Assembly (NCBI RefSeq): GCF_004011695.2 | Contig: NC_082417.1 | Location: 806,001 to 870,000, forward strand | From: Ascochyta rabiei | Taxonomy: Eukaryota; Ascomycota; Dothideomycetes; Pleosporales; Didymellaceae | Reading direction: 5' to 3' | Length of the DNA stretch: 64,000 bases | In this document: positions 20,150-32,386 of the stretch, piece after piece | Layout: the number at the start of each line of letters is the position of its first letter | Position numbering within the stretch: position 1 is the stretch's first letter | Translations under genes and position numbers: made by a program | Notes under the pieces: model-generated | What the model saw: only the letters and a program-made list of their open reading frames with translations | Told to the model about the DNA's origin: nothing | Databases searched by the model: none

Positions 20150-20790
20150 CTAAAAGACTAGCATATAAGTCTTATTTAAGGGAGAGCTTAGTGACAGTAT
20201 CTGCGCAGTTTAACAAAGAAATTAAGCTACCTTGCGTAGCAAAGAGAAGGAAATTATTAATAAGGTAAAGGCTGCTAATTGTGCAGCAAAATACTAGGCT
20301 AGGCTAAAGTTAGGTTAAGACTAGTCTTATACTTTAGCAGATCTTAATATTTAAGCTATAATAGTAGCCTAGACTAAAGAAGATATAGATTAGCAACGCT
20401 TTAGGTTATCTGCTAGTAGTTAGTTATTACAGCTTCTTATTACAAACATTTACTAACTAAGAACAGTTAAGTAGCTTAAAAATAAGCTTAAGACTGTTTA
20501 TAAGAAGTAGGACAATCTTAAGTATAAAATAGATCTTTGCGCATACTAACAGGCCCTTAGAAAGCATACAGAACTTGCTTAAGACAGTTCTACTGCTGGT
20601 TAGACTACTATAGGCTAAGGTAACAAACAGCTCTTTTCTAATAGCAGCGTTGTTAAGAGACTGCTCTGCTAAGAGTATTAGTAAGGTCTTTAAAAACTTA
20701 AAGATAACACCTTTAAGAGCAAGAAGGAGAAGGAAGAATAGGAGGCCTTCTGTAATAATATGTTACCTAAGAGCATAGTAGTTATAACTA
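20150..20790 (+). pseudogene. Unidentified coiled-coil protein relic upstream of the hAT transposase
   Basis: One frame reads through RIP-type stops with strongly charged segments, such as RSKEKEIINKVKAAN, then DIDQQRFRLSASS, and near the end KSKKEKEEQEAFCNNMLPKS. I do not recognise it. It may be an accessory protein of the hAT element, the end of another inserted element, or the N-terminal part of a longer transposase. The next 700 bp (20800-21480) give no convincing frame. Confidence 0.35.
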
Positions 20791-21479
20791 ATAATACCTA
20801 GCTATAAGTTATTATATTATATTATTATATACACATACTAATTACTATAGTTATACTAAACCTCTGTCTCTCTTAGATAAAATTAGTTAGAATACTAAGC
20901 TTGTCAGCTATTACCTATTTATTCTAGCACCTAACAATAATAAGTGTAAGGAGGAGATTTAAGAGTCTAATTCTAAGCTAGAGAAGTACTATTAATCTAT
21001 GCTAAATGTGTATAAGACTAATAAATAATTTTATATGTTATTAGCTAAAAAGGATATAGAGGAATTAGGATTTAAAGGATTTAACAATAATAATAAGATA
21101 GATCTAGATTAGATATAGAGCTAATGTTTTAGCTTAAAATAACAGCTAATTAACATATACATAGCCTCTTTTGCAAGATCTACTAATTTCTGTTTAATTT
21201 ATTATTTTGTATCTCTACCTAATTAGAAACTTACTTAAGATATCTAAGCTAACCCTAAGAAAATAGTATAATAACTAGTTCCTAGCACTAAATATAGCAA
21301 TCTTGCTGCTAGGGCTTAGGCTTACCCTAGGCAGTTTGTTAAAAAGTTTTTCTATTATCCTATTGCCTTAGGATTAAATATCTATATTTGTTACGTCTAC
21401 ATATAACATATATGTCATTACTACTAGTAGATAAACCTTCTACTCTACCTAAGCTTCTTCTATCTCTTACTTTCTCTGC

Positions 21480-23950
21480 TACATAACTTGTTAAAGGGGC
21501 GTTTCTAAAACAATTATATTTTATTAAACGGCTAGTATCTCTAGACCCTAATACTAGTAATAGTAAGGCAACTATTATAGCATAAGATTAGTAGTAGACA
21601 ACTATATTATAGGGAAGCAATCCTGCTTCTAGAAAGCTATATTAGGATGCACTTACTTGTTTAGGCTAGATTTAGAGTGGATATAGCAAAGCCTCTTAGG
21701 TATAAGATAGCTATCTATACGTATACTGTTATACCTATAGGTTAGTTCTTTAGCACCTAGTTATAAAAGGCTATAGGACTAAGCATCTTGTCTAACACCT
21801 TAGTTTATAAGCCTGCAGACAAATTAAGAATCCTACTTATACTTTATTAAACCTCCTATTATATCTATACACTGCCTACTAGTAAAATAAAAACTAGATT
21901 TCTTCTAATCCTATATATTCTGCTTCAGCCTTTAAAACAGAGCTTATGCAATTAGTTGTTAACAACAACCTCTTATTTTAAATAATTAAACAGCTGTTAT
22001 TCCAACAATTTATCTACTTCCTAAGGCTAGAAGCTGTAATAACTACCTGTTATAAATTTGGCTAGATGTTCTAGAGCTAATTTAAGGCTGCTAAACACGC
22101 TCTTCTCTAGGATCTTAGTTCTAGTACTAAATTGTCTATTGCATTAGATGCCTAGACTGCAAGTAATTACCTTAGCTTCCTAGCTATTAAAGGTTACTAT
22201 ATAAATAAGAGCTAGAAATTGCAAGAAGTCCTTTTAGACTTTATTCCTATACGTAGAAAATATACAGGACCCTCTATAGCATAGCAAGTTCTTTAAATTC
22301 TTTAGGAAACTAAAACTATAAAATAACTGCTTGCTATTACTTATAACAATGCTAGTAATAACAGTGTATTATTACAGACCTTAGAGAGGTTACTATATTA
22401 AAATAACATTACTGAGGATAGTAGAAAGAACACTGTTCCTTATCTTATATATATAATTAACCTTATTATATAAGACATTATTTACTATCTCTAACTTAAG
22501 GTATTACTAGAACTAGAGTATGTATAAAGACTGCATTAACGCTATATTAGGGGTATTAGAAACAGCATATCTGTTCTAAACTCTCTCTAGAAGGTAGAAA
22601 TTATATATTATATTATTTTATTATATACTAACTGTAACACAGATCTAAGCTATCTGCATTGTAATAGATCTATTACTACAACAATTTAAGAGGTTTCTTA
22701 CACTATAGAGTAATATTCTAGCAAATTATTAACTATTAGTTATATAAGATATAAGGACTAGGTAGAACTCTAACTATAATATGTGTAAGCGCGCACTAAA
22801 GCTTTAGGTCTACATTAACAAAAATCCAGAGCAAGAAATTGCACTAAAGGCACTAAGCTGTAGAGAGGGTGCTTCTACATATAATAAGGTAGCAGAAGCT
22901 GATTTTAAAGATCTTAAGAAACTTTAACTAGTAGTAACTAAGTAGCAGCACCTGCAGGCTGTTATAATAATACTACAGCAATTTAAGAAGGCATCTAGTG
23001 CCCTTAGTAAGACTTATAAGCCCTTTATCTAGCACATCTAGCTAATATACAACTAGCTATTTAATTTCTTAAATTAAATAACTAAAGAGCTTAGTAACAA
23101 CCTAGGTTACGCTAATAACTTAGAATAGCTAGAAGTTGTAAAAGCAGCTGCGCAAAAGGGTTGCGTTAAGCTGTCTAAGTACTATTTAAAAACAGAGGAT
23201 AGTTACAGGTTCACATTTAACTGTGTAATAAAATTAGATCTAAGCTAGAAGCTTACTGTATATAAGGTAATATTATTATAGCAGTTTATTACATACTATT
23301 ACTAACTATGTTATAAGGATAATACCTAGGAAGTTTAAGATAAGTATATGTACTAAGAGTAATTCTTATAATACCTAGATTGTTATAATAACAATAATTT
23401 AGGTTACTCTACACAAGTACTTTACAACCCTGTTTAACAGTTAGTATAAGATAATTAGTTCTAAAAACCCGCAACATTAGTCTAGCAACCTAATAGGAGC
23501 TTCTTATCCTACAGTTAGAGTTTAAACCTGTCTAATATTAACAAGGAGGTGGCTTACACCTGCTAAGAAGGAGAGGCCTATCTTAGTACCCCTTGCATAC
23601 AACAGGGAGATAGATTTAATCTACTAGACTAGTAGAAGGTTAATGCTGCAACTTATCTATAATTTGCTTATGTAGCAAAAGATATACTTATAGTACTAAT
23701 AATAGAAGTTAGAGTTAAATAGGTGTTTAACACAGCTAGGGATGTAATTAGGGACTAATAGCATAGGTTATCTGCTACTACAATACGCTAGAAGCATAAT
23801 TCTAAAGGATTCTCTTACTTTAGCACAGATACAAGAAGGGAAGGAGGCAGCTTTAGATAAGCTAGATAATCTCTTTAAGCTACTAGCTTATCCTAGTCTA
23901 GAAACGAAGGTTATAGAAGAAGAGTAACACAGTAGTAGTAGTAAAGAAAC
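21480..23950 (+). pseudogene. hAT transposase, RIP-degraded
   Basis: The N-terminal part is vague; a region reading LVVNNNLLFQIIKQLLFQQF (about 21950) fits the conserved segment before the hAT RNase H-like core. The first core block IALDAQTASNYLSFLAIKGYY lies at 22138-22200, followed by LQEVLLDFIPI and LLAITYNNASNNSVL (about 22225-22370). The C-terminal dimerisation domain is clear at about 23610-23790: AATYL.FAYVAKDILIV, then VFNTARDVIRD. Such transposases cut out the element through hairpin ends and produce 8-bp duplications, in accord with the flanks. TAG stops are scattered throughout. Confidence 0.75.
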
Positions 23951-24179
23951 TAGTCTATTAACTCTATCTTAGCAAGAACAGCGGCTGCAAAAGAGAGTAA
24001 GGCTACTACAGTATTAGGATACATAGTTCTGTAATAAATAGCTGTTATAAATAGAGAAGATCCTAGAATTCTGTCCTCTATTTAAATCTTTTAAAATTAA
24101 GTTCTTTATGTATATAGCATTTCTAAATAGTATACTATTAAATATATTGTCTGTAGTATTATAGAAGATTAGGTAACTT

Positions 24180-24457
24180 TAACCTACCCTACCCTACCCC
24201 TACCTAACCCCTACCTAACCTCTACCTAACCCTACCCTACCTAACCCCTACCCCTACCCCTAGTCTGTGCGGACTGTACCCTACCCCTACCCTACACTAG
24301 AGGTACCCCTACCCTACCCCTACCTAACATCCGTGTAGACCCTACCCTACCCCTACCCTATATAGACCCTACCCCTACCCTACCCCTACCTAACGTCCGT
24401 GCAGACCGTACCTAACCCCTACCCAACCCCAGGGTACCCCCTACCCTTTTGCTAGCG
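24180..24457. repeat. Right subterminal C-rich array of the hAT element
   Basis: Units of CCCTACCCCTACC with spacers GTCTGTGCGGACTGTAC, CATCCGTGTAGAC and ATATAGAC, ending CCCTACCCTTTTGCTAGCGT. It mirrors the left array and matches the right end of the nested foldback element closely. Confidence 0.8.
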
Positions 24458-24466
24458 TAGTGCTTA

Positions 24467-24495
24467 CAGTCTTTAACTAAAGTACAACTTCAACA
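24467..24495 (+). repeat. End of the 3' LTR of gypsy A
   Basis: 29 bp from CAGTCTTTAAC to CTTCAACA complete the LTR that the hAT element split. The tctat TSD follows. Confidence 0.85.
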
Positions 24496-24798
24496 TCTAT
24501 AAGCACCCTTATACATTTTATTAGATTAACTCTAGTTACTTATTAATAAGTATTATATCTCCTTAGTATATAGTTAGTAGGAACAAAACCCTTATAGTTT
24601 GTCTTTAACCTTATTAATTAAGTTTGTCTTTAGAATCTTAACCTGTGCTTAACCTAGACAGTCTACTCTGTACTATTTAGTGCACCCTATATTCACAAGC
24701 TCTGCTTAGTTAATAACCCTAACTAATCTACTAGTACTTATCCCTAAGAACTAATAGAATTAGTGCTTACGGTCTTTAACTAAAGTACAACTTCAATA
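24496..24798 (+). repeat. 3' LTR of gypsy B, second part
   Basis: It opens with the duplicated tctat. About 70 bp specific to family B follow, then from 24565 about 230 bp homologous to the R/U5 part of the gypsy A LTR, ending CTTCAATA (CA changed to TA). Joined with 7788-7945 it gives an LTR of about 456 bp, similar in length to that of family A. Confidence 0.65.
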
Positions 24799-25734
24799 AT
24801 TAGCCCTACTAATAAGGGCTGTTATAAGATCTTCTATAATATTATACACTAAGGTGCTGTCTATACTATTGTTTAGGAAAGGAAGACCTAGAAAGAACTA
24901 TTAATAACCTATAAGGGTTAATAAGAGAAGGAATAAGAGTCTTATGAATAAGCTGAGCTTGTTCCTATAGAGAAAGACAACAAGCTTTAGTTAGGCTAAC
25001 GCTAGAATCTATACAGCCTTAACCTCTAGGTAGAAGCTTCTTACTACTGCTGCTACTGCTACACTTAACTAGAGACCTAAAAGACAAGGTAGACATAATG
25101 AAAGAGGAGGTTAAAATAAGGGTCTAAAAGCCTAATGTGTTGTTGAAGGTTAAAAAAGTAGGAAGTTAAGATGCTTTACAAAGTAGAAGCTAAAGATAAA
25201 AAGGAAGAGAAGGACTAGATCTAGGGCTGCTTATATAGATCCTGGCTGCTGCCTCTCCTATAGCTGTTATGCTTAAATATATTATCCTAAAGGAACCTAA
25301 AGCTAGTAAAAGTTGTTTGCTATTATGTTAGTAAGAGCGATATTACCTAGTAAAAGGTAGTAGGTTGTTAGACTAGGCTAAACAACCTACTAATTAGTAG
25401 GCCTAGGGCTAGGGGGTTATAGGTTCTTAAACAGTCTAATAGGCTATTAGGATACCCTCCTCTAACAACGTAGGCAAATAAATACATAAGTAGGAGATTT
25501 ACTAGACAAATAAACAACAGATACCTAGACTTACCTTAGCTATTATAGTAAACAGATTAAGTCCTATATAAGGTTTTTTCTTAAAGTCCTAAACTAATAG
25601 GGCTTTAGAAATTAGTTATAACAGTTTTAGATACCTAAATACTAGACTAAACGTAGTTAGGTAAACGTAAACTATTAAGCAGCAGCCTAATAAATTGCTA
25701 GGTAATACTAGGAGGTTGTTTAGAGAGAAGAGGC
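24799..25734 (+). mobile_element. Fragment of a gypsy C-type 3' region
   Basis: It is homologous in reverse complement to 36068-37010, within the 3' region of gypsy C. It includes a charged segment reading LKDKVDIMKEEVKIRV (about 25080-25130). It is cut on the left by the end of gypsy B and on the right by the LTR of gypsy A (right copy) at 25735. No complete gene. Confidence 0.65.
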
Positions 25735-26281
25735 TGTTAAAGTCGTACTTTAGTTAAAGACCGTAAGCACTGATTCTATTGGTTCTCGGGGATGAGTACT
25801 GGTGGATTGGCTGGGGTTATTAACTAAGCAAAGCTTGTGAAGATAGGGTGCACTAAATAGTACAGAGTAGACTGTCTAGTTTAAGCGCAGGTTAAGATTC
25901 TAAAGACAAACCTAATTAATAAGGTTAAACACAAACTATAAGGGTTGTGTTGCTACATAACTATATACTTTAATAATAGTAGTAGTAATATAGGCTAATT
26001 AGTGTTAAGGATCCTCTAATTGTACTGATTACTAATCACACTGGTTACTAATCACACTAATCACTAATCGTACTAATCTCTGATCCCACTAATCACTAAT
26101 TACACTAATTACTGATTGTACTAATTATACTAAGCCTAATTATATTACATAATTCTTAGCTTCTTACTAAGTGTTAACGCTGTTATGTTTGCTTATACTA
26201 AGCCTAATAACTTATTGTACTTACTATGCCCTATATACTGTAATTAGCTTACATCCTTTCTATATTCTGTAGATTGTAACA
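25735..26281 (-). repeat. 3' LTR of the right gypsy A copy
   Basis: A 547-bp LTR, longer than its partners by 63 bp because of an expanded 17-18-bp microsatellite (CACTAATCACTAATTA type, 26020-26125, about six units). It is less RIP-mutated than the left copy and differs from it at many transitions. Confidence 0.82.
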
Positions 26282-26581
26282 CTATCCCCCTTCTGTCTTA
26301 GCTTAGTCTCTTAAGCTTATTTATATAACGCAGGGCCTGTCCTTAATTAGTAGGTAGTTTAGACAATGCTAAAACAACTAACTATCTTAAGTTTAGCTTG
26401 CTGTTATTATCTATATAAATTTGTTAAGTCCTTTAGAGAGATTATAGTGTAAAAATATAAAACGTATATAAAGCATAACTGCGTATGCAAGGTTTACGTT
26501 TAATCTAGGAAGTGTAGTAAGTGCGTTTGCCTTAGGCAACGTTGTAACATAAAGGTAACTTAATCTAAGTTTACCTAGCTA

Positions 26582-26914
26582 ATGTCTAAGAAAGAGAAAT
26601 TGTGCATGCGCATAAAGGAGAGTTACAGTGCGTAAACTAAAGTGCTTTAAATATTACAAAAAGCTATAGAGGACTTGCGTGTAGCTTGTGCACACAAGGA
26701 GTAGTTGTAACAACAAATAGATTTATTAGACTGTTGTGCTAAGGAGGCTATTATAGTAGAGGAGCGCAGTATAGAAGAGTAGGAAAAGTTAGAGGCAGGG
26801 ACTATTAAGTTAACTAATCTGCCTAATAAGTTCTTGTTACTGCCTAGTACCTAGGGCGCCTTTAAAGGCTATCCCTTAGAGTACTAGGAGAGTAACGTAG
26901 CACTGCCTAATTAG
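26582..26914 (+). pseudogene. Antisense accessory ORF of gypsy A, best-preserved copy
   Basis: A 111-codon frame from ATG (MSKKEKL.MRIKESYSA) to TAG. All seven internal stops are TAG or TAA at positions that could have been Gln or Trp. The protein is rich in Glu, Lys, Gln and Leu, with a likely coiled coil in the first 70 residues (AIEDLRVACAHKE, then EAIIVEERSIEE), and ends LLLPSTQ-like, GAFKGYPLEY. It lies antisense to the element, between the end of pol (26907) and the 3' LTR, overlapping pol by a few bases tail to tail. Gypsy B has a homologue of equal length at the same place. I know of no fungal family for it. Confidence 0.6.
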
Positions 26915-29900
26915 TCTTTTTAAATTGCCTTAATAACTGCTAGTAGTTTATAAGGTGTACAGTTAGTTCCTATATATTTTCTAAGTTAGGGTATCCTAAC
27001 TACTTAACTAGATATTTATCCTAGCTACCTTCCTTTTAGTGTTGTATTATTTTTTTAACTTCCTATTAGTCTTTACTATTAGCTTAGTAATAGAAGTTCT
27101 TCTAGATAGGCGTTTTAGAGTTAGCTGGTTCTAATAGCGATATGTAGAACACTAGATAGATCTTTACATCCTTTAGCAGATTAAGTTTATAGTTAACTAG
27201 GCTTATCTACTTTAAAATAAAAAAAGGTCTAACTTTAATATAGTCTAGGGTTTTTATTAGTCTTTATGTGCAAAAGTTTTTTGGAAGAAGATAAACTTTA
27301 TCCCCCTCTTTTAGCTAAGGTGCTGTTTTTCATTTCTAGTTAATATATAAGATTACTTATTTTTAAGCCTTACTAATATTTTCTTATACTTTCTTATGCA
27401 CTTCCTTTACTCTTACTACTAAGGATATTGCTAATTTAGTCTAAATTAGCGTATCTAGGCTTCTAGTAAAGAGATTTAGATGTATACTGTAACTTGGGAA
27501 GAATAGTAATTTTTCTGTTACTTTTAATAATTTGTTATTATATGCAATTTATGCTATAAGTAACAGTAAAACCTAGTTATCTTGCTACTAGTTGCTGTAT
27601 ATCTGTAGGTCTGTTTCTATAGTCTAATTTGTTCTTTTAGTCTATCTGTCTATCTACAGATAATAGGCTGTTAAAAGCTTCTTCTTAGTGCCTATAGCTG
27701 CTAAAAGCGTAGTCTAATAATTTAATATAAAGAGCTTATCTTAATTGCTAATAATTAATTCTAGTATGCTATAATACCTTATATGTTAATCTAGGAATAC
27801 TTATATAAGCTGCTCTGCAGTATAACTATATTAAAACAGTATTATTTTAGTATACTTAGTAAATATATTAACTATAACAAAGATTAAGTCGTAGTTGTAT
27901 CTAGTTACAGGGTCTCTTAACATAGGTAGCTGTGTAATAAAGTCTATTGTAATGTTTGTCTATAGCGCTGTTAGTGGCTCTATTACCTGCATTTCTCTAT
28001 ATTTTGCGTATATACTGTGTTTATTTTACTAACAGTTAATATAGTTCTTAATATATTTAGTAACCTTGTTCTTAATAGTGCTAAACTTATAGTATTGCTT
28101 AATAAGTTCTGTTATGTGTGTAATTCTAGGGTGTCTGTATAGCAGGTTATTGTAGTAATTAGCTATAATTTTATCCTAAAGTTCCTCTAGTATGTCTAAT
28201 GTAATACGCTGTTTGTTTTTAATTTGTATTATATTGTTTAGTTACTGTAATAGTCTAAGTAACCTATTATTGTTAATTCCTAGTACTACAAACTAGTTTA
28301 TTGTCTTCTCTTTAGTAAGGTTATATTATCTGCTAAGCGTGTTAGCTCTACTATTGTCTTTGCCTAGCGTATATAATATCTTAAACTAATATTATCTTAG
28401 TATCTTAGACTAACATACTTATTGTTAATTTAAGACCTTAGTAGTAGTAAAGTATACTAGGTTCTTATAGTTATTATAGATAGTAAGTTCTAAGCAGCTT
28501 TCTATGTATAGTTCCTAATGTTCTAGAGCTAATATAATTACAAGTAATTCCTTATTGTACATATTGTAGTGTTCTTTAGGACCTAAGAACTTATATAAGT
28601 ATTAGGTAATAGGGTACTATAGTCTATCCTTTTCTTATATAATATATACGCCTAATATAAGATCTAAGGCGTTAGTCTCTATATACATTAGTTTACTACT
28701 GTAAAATATAATTAACGTAGGCAGTATAATATAGGCTTACTTGAGTGCCTTAAACACATTGTTCTATTCTTGTCTATACTTAAATAGTGTATCCTTCTGC
28801 ATAAGCTTTGTTAGCAGGATTGCAATTATAGAGTAGTCCTTAATAAAGCGTTAATTAAAGTTAACAAATCCTAAGAATTTCTAGATCTGTTTAACTATTT
28901 TTAGCGTCTGCTAAGTCTTAACTACTTCTACCTTTATTAGACTAATCTTAACTCTATATTGTCTTATAATGTACCCTATAAATTTAACTTCCTCCTTATA
29001 CTATTTACACTTCTTAGGTTTAAGTTATAGGTCTGCCTGCCTTAGACATTCTAGCACTTCTATAACGTATTATTTATACTCTTTTAGTGTTTTGAAGTAT
29101 ACTAGGATATTGTCTAGGTATACTACTACAGTTCTGTTAAGGTATACTCTTAGGACGTTATTAATTAACTCCTAGTATATTGCTAGTGTGTTTATTAGAC
29201 TAAACAGTATAACTAGGTACTTATAGAGTCTATATTACGTTCTAAATGCTGTTTTCTATTCTTCTTCTTTCTTTATACATATAAGGTTATACACGCCTTA
29301 TAGGTCTAACACTATAAAGTACTAAGCTTCTACTAGCTAGTCCTGCAACTCCGTAATGTTTAGGAGCAGGTAGTAGTTTTTAATAGTAGTTTTACTAAGC
29401 TTTCTGAAGTTAATATTAGGTTGTAGCTTACTATCCTTCTTAGGAACAAACATAATTAGGTACCCTGCAGGTAATTTTAATCTTCTAATAAATCCTTTCT
29501 TAAGGTTCTCCTTAATGTACTTTCAAAGTACTCTAAGTTCCTTTTCTAATAACTAATATAATAGCCTAAAGGTTAGTGTCTTTTCTTCTTTGAGCTTAAT
29601 CTTATAATCTTAGGGTTTATGCTTAGGCAGGGCTTTTACTATAAGCTCTTCTCTAAATATCTCTGCGTACTATCTATATATATTAGGGATAGCAGGAGGT
29701 ATACTCCTCTCCTCCTTAACTCTTACTTTGTAATCTGTAGGGCGTTTAGCATCTATAGAGTTAACTCCTCTATCTTAGCATATCTTATATATTAAAGAGA
29801 CATTATTCATCTCCTACTTATCTACTAGCTACTGTGTGTACTGTATAGGTGTAGATATATTAGTACTGCATTTATATCCTTCTAATAAAAGTCTTTCTTA

Positions 29901-32153
29901 TACCTAGTCTATCTTTAAGTTGTGCTTTTATAACTAGGGAAGTCCTAATATAATTTTGTGTGTAGCCTTTATAAAGATGTTTAGGTTTATTTTCTTATAG
30001 TGCCTCTGTATCTATAGGGGTGCTGCTATTACTTTAAACATAATTAGCAGTTTATCTAGCATTAATTCTCTATTAGCTACTTAAAGTAAGTAAGGGTTCT
30101 CCTTATAAAATAATCTAAGTCTAGCTTACTATATTGCTATTCTAGATATATAACTTACTTATACTCCTAAGTCTAAAAGTGCTGTTAAGGCTACCCTATT
30201 AGGTTTAATAGGTAGCTTAATAAGGTAATTGTTCCTAATACTATTAATAGATGAATCTCTAGGGCTTGTAGGCGCTAGCCTAAAAAGGTCCACTCTTTAC
30301 TAAACTCTTTAAACTCCTTTATACTGTAATGCTTCTTATAATCTACATTAAGGCAGTTCTACTAGCGTGTGTTGTAGTAACTTCTGTTAACTACTAGCTA
30401 TATTTGTATTGTAGCCTGTAGGTTATCTATTATAGAATAATATGCTTACTAGTGTTTATTAATAAGAAGAAGTTTACAGAGGTTGTTATAATACTAGTAC
30501 TATTAACTGTAACAGAGGCTTTATTATACTAGGAACTATCCTGTACTTAGCTTCTTATTATAGTAGATTATATATTTGTCCTTAGTATATGCTATCTATG
30601 TAAGATTTCTATATTTTAGGTTTTAGTAGTCTAGAATATACTGTAGTTGTAGGCTAACTATTTATAGTACTTCTTTCTGCTTCTGCATACGTTCTAGGCT
30701 AAGGTGTGTTTCCTATTTACACTAAAGCTAGTCTTTAGCTTCTTCTAGGTTATTAGCAAACTGTTTGCTATTATTAATTTCTTTTCTAAACTAGTAAACA
30801 AGCATTTAGAGTTCTAGTGTTATCTCTGTAATGCTAGGTACTCCTACAGGACTAATAAGTTCTTAACATATTTAGTAATAGGCTTCTTTATTGTTACGCT
30901 TCTAGTGTTGTTAAGCTATACGTTCTTGTTTGCGTGTTAGTAGGGCGCTAATTTAGTTAAACTCTTGCCTTAAGGTGTCTAGTAGGTTGTCTATCTTTTG
31001 CTAGTTGTTGTGAGAGTAGTACTATGTTTCTTTACCTGTCTAGGCGTACTAGGAGGGTGTTGCTACACGAATTAGAGGTACAATACAGTTATTATTGTCC
31101 TCTAGACTAGACTCTAGGTCTTCTAGCAGTTGTCCTATGTTATTAGTAAGAATTTTCTATTTACTAGTATCTATATTATTATAATTATAGGTGTGTATAT
31201 TTAACTAGCAGTAAACCTTATTTATCTAGCAGTCCCTAGTAAAGTAGCCTAGTTTGCTACAGTTATAGCAGTCCCTGCTGCCTCTGTATTAGTTACCCCC
31301 TTTAGGCTTCTTATTCTATTACTTTAGTAGTCCCTTATTAAGGTTTAAGAGGTCTATTACTTTAGGTCTGTAGTATCTACTCTAAGTGTTGCTATAGATG
31401 TAACAACTAGTATTTAGCTAATTACAGCCTCCTTGTTGTTCTTAATTTTAGTTATTGCGCTACTAATTCCTTAGTAGTAGCCTGTTAGTAGTAATAACAG
31501 TAGTACGTGCTCTAAGGTTATCTAAAAGTTCCTACTAAAGTTTGTAGAGTTGTATATTAATATTAATAGCAGTATTAATAAGCTTATTAAGGGTTTCTGT
31601 GCTCGCGCTAGTTCGTATAAGTTCTTCCTTAACCTTAGGCTTTAACTTTTAATAAAATATAGTAATTAGGGCAGTGTTGTCCTAGTTAGTGTTAGCTGTA
31701 AGCTGTTAAAACTCTCTAGCGTAGTTAGTAGCTAACCTGTCCTGTCTAATCTTCTAAATATTGCGTTAAGTAATATGTAGTTTGTTAGAGACTCTAAAGA
31801 TTAGCTTAATCTTTTCTTTAAATAGGTTAAAGTCTTTTATCTACGTTGTCTAGGGCCTTGCTAGCTTAATACTGCTACATAAAGAGCTTAATCTAGGTAA
31901 ATACTTTGCTACGCATATAGCTAGCTGCAAGGACTACTTATTTAGCCTTAGGAACCTTCTTACCTTAGAAGGTAAAGAAGAGGTCCTACTGTATAAGCTA
32001 GTTGTTAAGCTTACTATAATCTCTGTAGTAAAGGTTAGGCGTATTAACCTTTATAGTGCTAGTAGTAACAGTTACATCTATGTTAATGTTACTAGACGTA
32101 GAGTTACTAGGGGTAGGATAGGATCTAATAGTACTTATCTTAGGGGTGTTTAA
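26907..32153 (-). pseudogene. gag-pol: Gypsy A gag-pol, right-arm copy
   Basis: Mirror of 10276-15522: zinc knuckle at 31229-31271, protease near 30175, YLDN box at about 29109-29121, integrase about 27450-28150 and chromodomain 26915-27060. Sequence from about 26987 outward is almost identical to the left copy including the RIP stops; one transversion was seen (29591 against 12838). The chromodomain end differs more. Confidence 0.8.
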
Positions 32154-32386
32154 AATGTTAAAGTTGTACTTTAGTTAAAGACTGTAAGCACAAATTCTAT
32201 TAGTTCTTAGGGATAAGTACTAGTAGATTAGTTAAGGTTATTACCTAAGCAAAGCTTGTAAAGATAGGGTACACTAAATAGTACAGAGTAGACTTTCTAG
32301 TTTAAGCACAGGTTAAGATTCTTAAGACAAACTTAATTAATAAGGTTAAACAAAAACTATAAGGGTTATATTCCTACTTAACTATA

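Larger units (their letters stand above)
16603..24458 (+). mobile_element. hAT-superfamily DNA transposon with telomere-like subterminal arrays
   Basis: The ends are inverted (GTACAGTGGCAAAAGGGTAG at the left; the reverse complement of the right end reads ACGCTAGCAAAAGGGTAG) and lie between 8-bp direct repeats agtgctta. An 8-bp duplication is the hAT hallmark, and the internal transposase relic is hAT. Length is 7.86 kb, or about 6.6 kb without the nested foldback element. Both ends carry arrays of TAGGGG/TAGGG. The interior also holds a 13-bp minisatellite, a triple 238-bp tandem repeat and an additional coiled-coil frame. Confidence 0.85.
7946..24495 (+). mobile_element. Ty3/gypsy retrotransposon A, complete with both LTRs and TSD
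   Basis: The 5' LTR begins TGTTACGATC (7946) and the 3' LTR ends CTTCAACA (24495). The element is flanked by tctat on both sides (7941-7945, 24496-24500). Without the pogo and hAT insertions the LTRs are 486 and 484 bp. The body has gag, protease, RT, RNase H, integrase and chromodomain in order, then an antisense accessory ORF and a purine tract before the 3' LTR. It is inserted in the 3' LTR of gypsy B. All frames are RIP-broken. Confidence 0.9.
1126..24798 (+). mobile_element. Ty3/gypsy retrotransposon B, 5'-truncated, with nested insertions
   Basis: Gag, protease, reverse transcriptase, RNase H and integrase relics follow in gypsy order on the plus strand. The 5' LTR and the start of gag are missing: homology to gypsy A begins inside gag at 1126. 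The 3' LTR starts at 7788 after the purine tract AGAAGAAGGGGGGAT (TG now TA). It is split by gypsy A at 7945 and resumes from 24501 to 24798, about 456 bp in all. A pogo element sits in the integrase, and a deletion at 7237 removed the chromodomain part. Gypsy B is the same family as gypsy A but has a different U3 half in its LTR. Confidence 0.8.
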
